Position numbers and translations under genes: made by a program. Below, piece by piece: positions 26,746-27,500 of a DNA stretch of 27,500 nucleotides. Source of the DNA: Penaeus vannamei. Lineage: Eukaryota; Arthropoda; Malacostraca; Decapoda; Penaeidae. The notes under the pieces are model-generated. The model did no database searches and had not been told where the DNA came from. It saw nothing but the letters and a program-made list of their open reading frames with translations. The stretch spans positions 3,582,068 to 3,609,567 of the forward strand of contig NC_091588.1 of the NCBI RefSeq assembly GCF_042767895.1. Reading direction: 5' to 3'. Every line of letters begins with the position of its first letter. The stretch's first letter is position 1.

Positions 26746-26920
26746 GGCTTCGTTACCCAAATTGACAACCAAGAATTGCTCCGTCGGTCACGTGGATTTT
26801 GATTGGCTCGTCGGTCGACTCGGTGGGTGGAGTTTATTCGCGGCACAGGCGTGGTTTGCCTGTAAAGCTTTTGTGTTTGATGGTTAATCAATCATGGCTA
26901 ACCAACATATCAACTCGCCT
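26746..26920. other. Single-copy-looking island with E-box and CCAAT box
   Basis: TCACGTGG (E-box at 26789-26794) followed by TGATTGGC (inverted CCAAT, 26802-26806). Then TGGTTA-atcaatcatggc-TAACCA arms near 26880-26903. An ATG with strong Kozak context (A at -3, G at +4) lies at 26894, but its frame reads straight into the CTTT repeat, so I do not call a gene. Confidence 0.42.
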
Positions 26921-27125
26921 CTCTCTCTCTTTCTCTCTCTTACTCTTTCTTTCTTACTTTCTCTTTCTTTCTTTCTTTCTTTCTTACTCTCTCTCTCTCT
27001 CTTACTCTTTCTCTCTCTCTTTCTCTTTCTCTTTCTCTCTCTCTCTGTTCTATTTAACTTTGTTTTTGTTTTTTTCAATTCTCTCACTCTTGTTCTTCCT
27101 TCTCTTTCTTCTTCGTTTTTCCTCT
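26921..27125. repeat. CT/CTTT-rich polypyrimidine tract
   Basis: (CTTT)n and (CT)n units with TTAC interruptions, becoming T-rich to 27125. Confidence 0.92.
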
Positions 27126-27500
27126 TCCTAAAAAGGTGTTCAGAACGTGTGAACGTTTCAACAAATACAGAAACTCCTCCCTCTCCTCCTCCTCCCCTTC
27201 CCTCTCCTCTTCCCCTTCCTCTCGCTGCAATCTTAAGGAAGAGAGGGGAGGGGGAGATCCAACAACCCCCTCCCCTCCCCTCCTCCCTCTCCCTTTAACC
27301 CCTCTCCTCCTTCCCCCCTTCAATCTTAAGGAGAGAAGTAGCAGGATCCAACCAACCATCCCCCCCCCCTTTATCCCTCCCTCCCATTCCCCACCCCCTC
27401 CACCACCTACTACCTCCCCCGCCCCCTCCCCCACCCCCCTCCCCATCGAGTTCCACTTAACGGGGTCTCCGTATCGCCCTCATTATCGGTTTAGTTGCAA
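27126..27500. repeat. C-rich tract with a 93-bp duplication, end of window
   Basis: CAATCTTAAGGA followed by G/A-rich sequence and GGATCCAAC-type text occurs at 27228 and 27321 (offset 93 bp), separated by CCCTCC-rich DNA. C-rich blocks continue to about 27445, then mixed sequence to the end. No gene. Confidence 0.82.

Noticed and set aside
26894..27298. ATG in strong Kozak context starting MANQHINSPL
   Set aside because: The frame enters the CTTT/CT repeat after ten codons and has no recognisable product, so the context is probably fortuitous.

Overview
This window reads as eukaryotic, gene-poor DNA that is extremely rich in simple repeats. By eye well over half of it is microsatellite, polypurine/polypyrimidine tract or minisatellite. 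Long pure (GA)n/(CT)n tracts dominate, with (CA)n/(TG)n, (GAA)n, (ATCT)n and (ATT)n blocks, C/G homopolymers and many tandem repeats with 29-64 bp units. A genome dominated by AG/CT and AC/GT repeats on this scale is best known from decapod crustaceans, above all penaeid shrimp. I infer a penaeid or other decapod nuclear genome, from intergenic DNA or the inside of a long intron. No diagnostic gene is present to confirm this.

I found no gene I can defend. Nearly all long stop-free frames are by-products of composition: pure polypyrimidine strands, (CA)n and minisatellite units without stops. This includes the longest, 749 codons on the minus strand at 21048-23297. I saw no rRNA, tRNA, CRISPR array, transposase, reverse transcriptase or viral gene. 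The only coding-like trace is on the minus strand near 5333-5420. There a complete 3' splice-site architecture (branch-point-like TAATAAC, T-rich/CT tract, CAG) abuts a perfect 5' splice site (CAG/GTAAGT), with a second donor-like GTGAGT 52 nt further on. This is the layout of a recursive-splicing site or a 52-nt microexon.

Layout. 1-5.3 kb: CT tracts, a 49/53/57-bp minisatellite, GAA repeats, facing GA and CT arrays, (CA)n and G-rich arrays. 5.3-9.1 kb: the splice-site candidate, three adjacent minisatellites (22-24, 34 and 29 bp), polypurine/polypyrimidine blocks and a 359-bp (TG)n with a 122-bp higher-order duplication. 9.1-13 kb: a forkhead-motif cluster, a 32-bp minisatellite, CpG-richer islands with hairpins, and 46-bp and 35-bp minisatellites. 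13-19 kb: polypyrimidine tracts, AT-rich trinucleotide zones, several single-copy-looking islands and a 20-bp telomere-like inverted repeat. 19-23.5 kb: a 1.5-kb pyrimidine domain facing a 1.6-kb purine domain across CpG-rich islands, then a 190-bp Z-DNA-prone tract. 23.5-27.5 kb: an exact 11 x 12-bp repeat, (GAA)n, and the longest single-copy-looking island (24.43-25.20 kb), which holds a CLEAR/ETS composite and three phased CCAAT boxes. A CpG-rich GC-box/E-box island follows near 26.05 kb.

The single-copy-looking islands between the repeats are the best places to look for function such as conserved non-coding elements, promoters or small exons. Everything said about their role is inference from motifs. 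Repeat lengths should be treated cautiously because such tracts are hard to assemble and vary between individuals.
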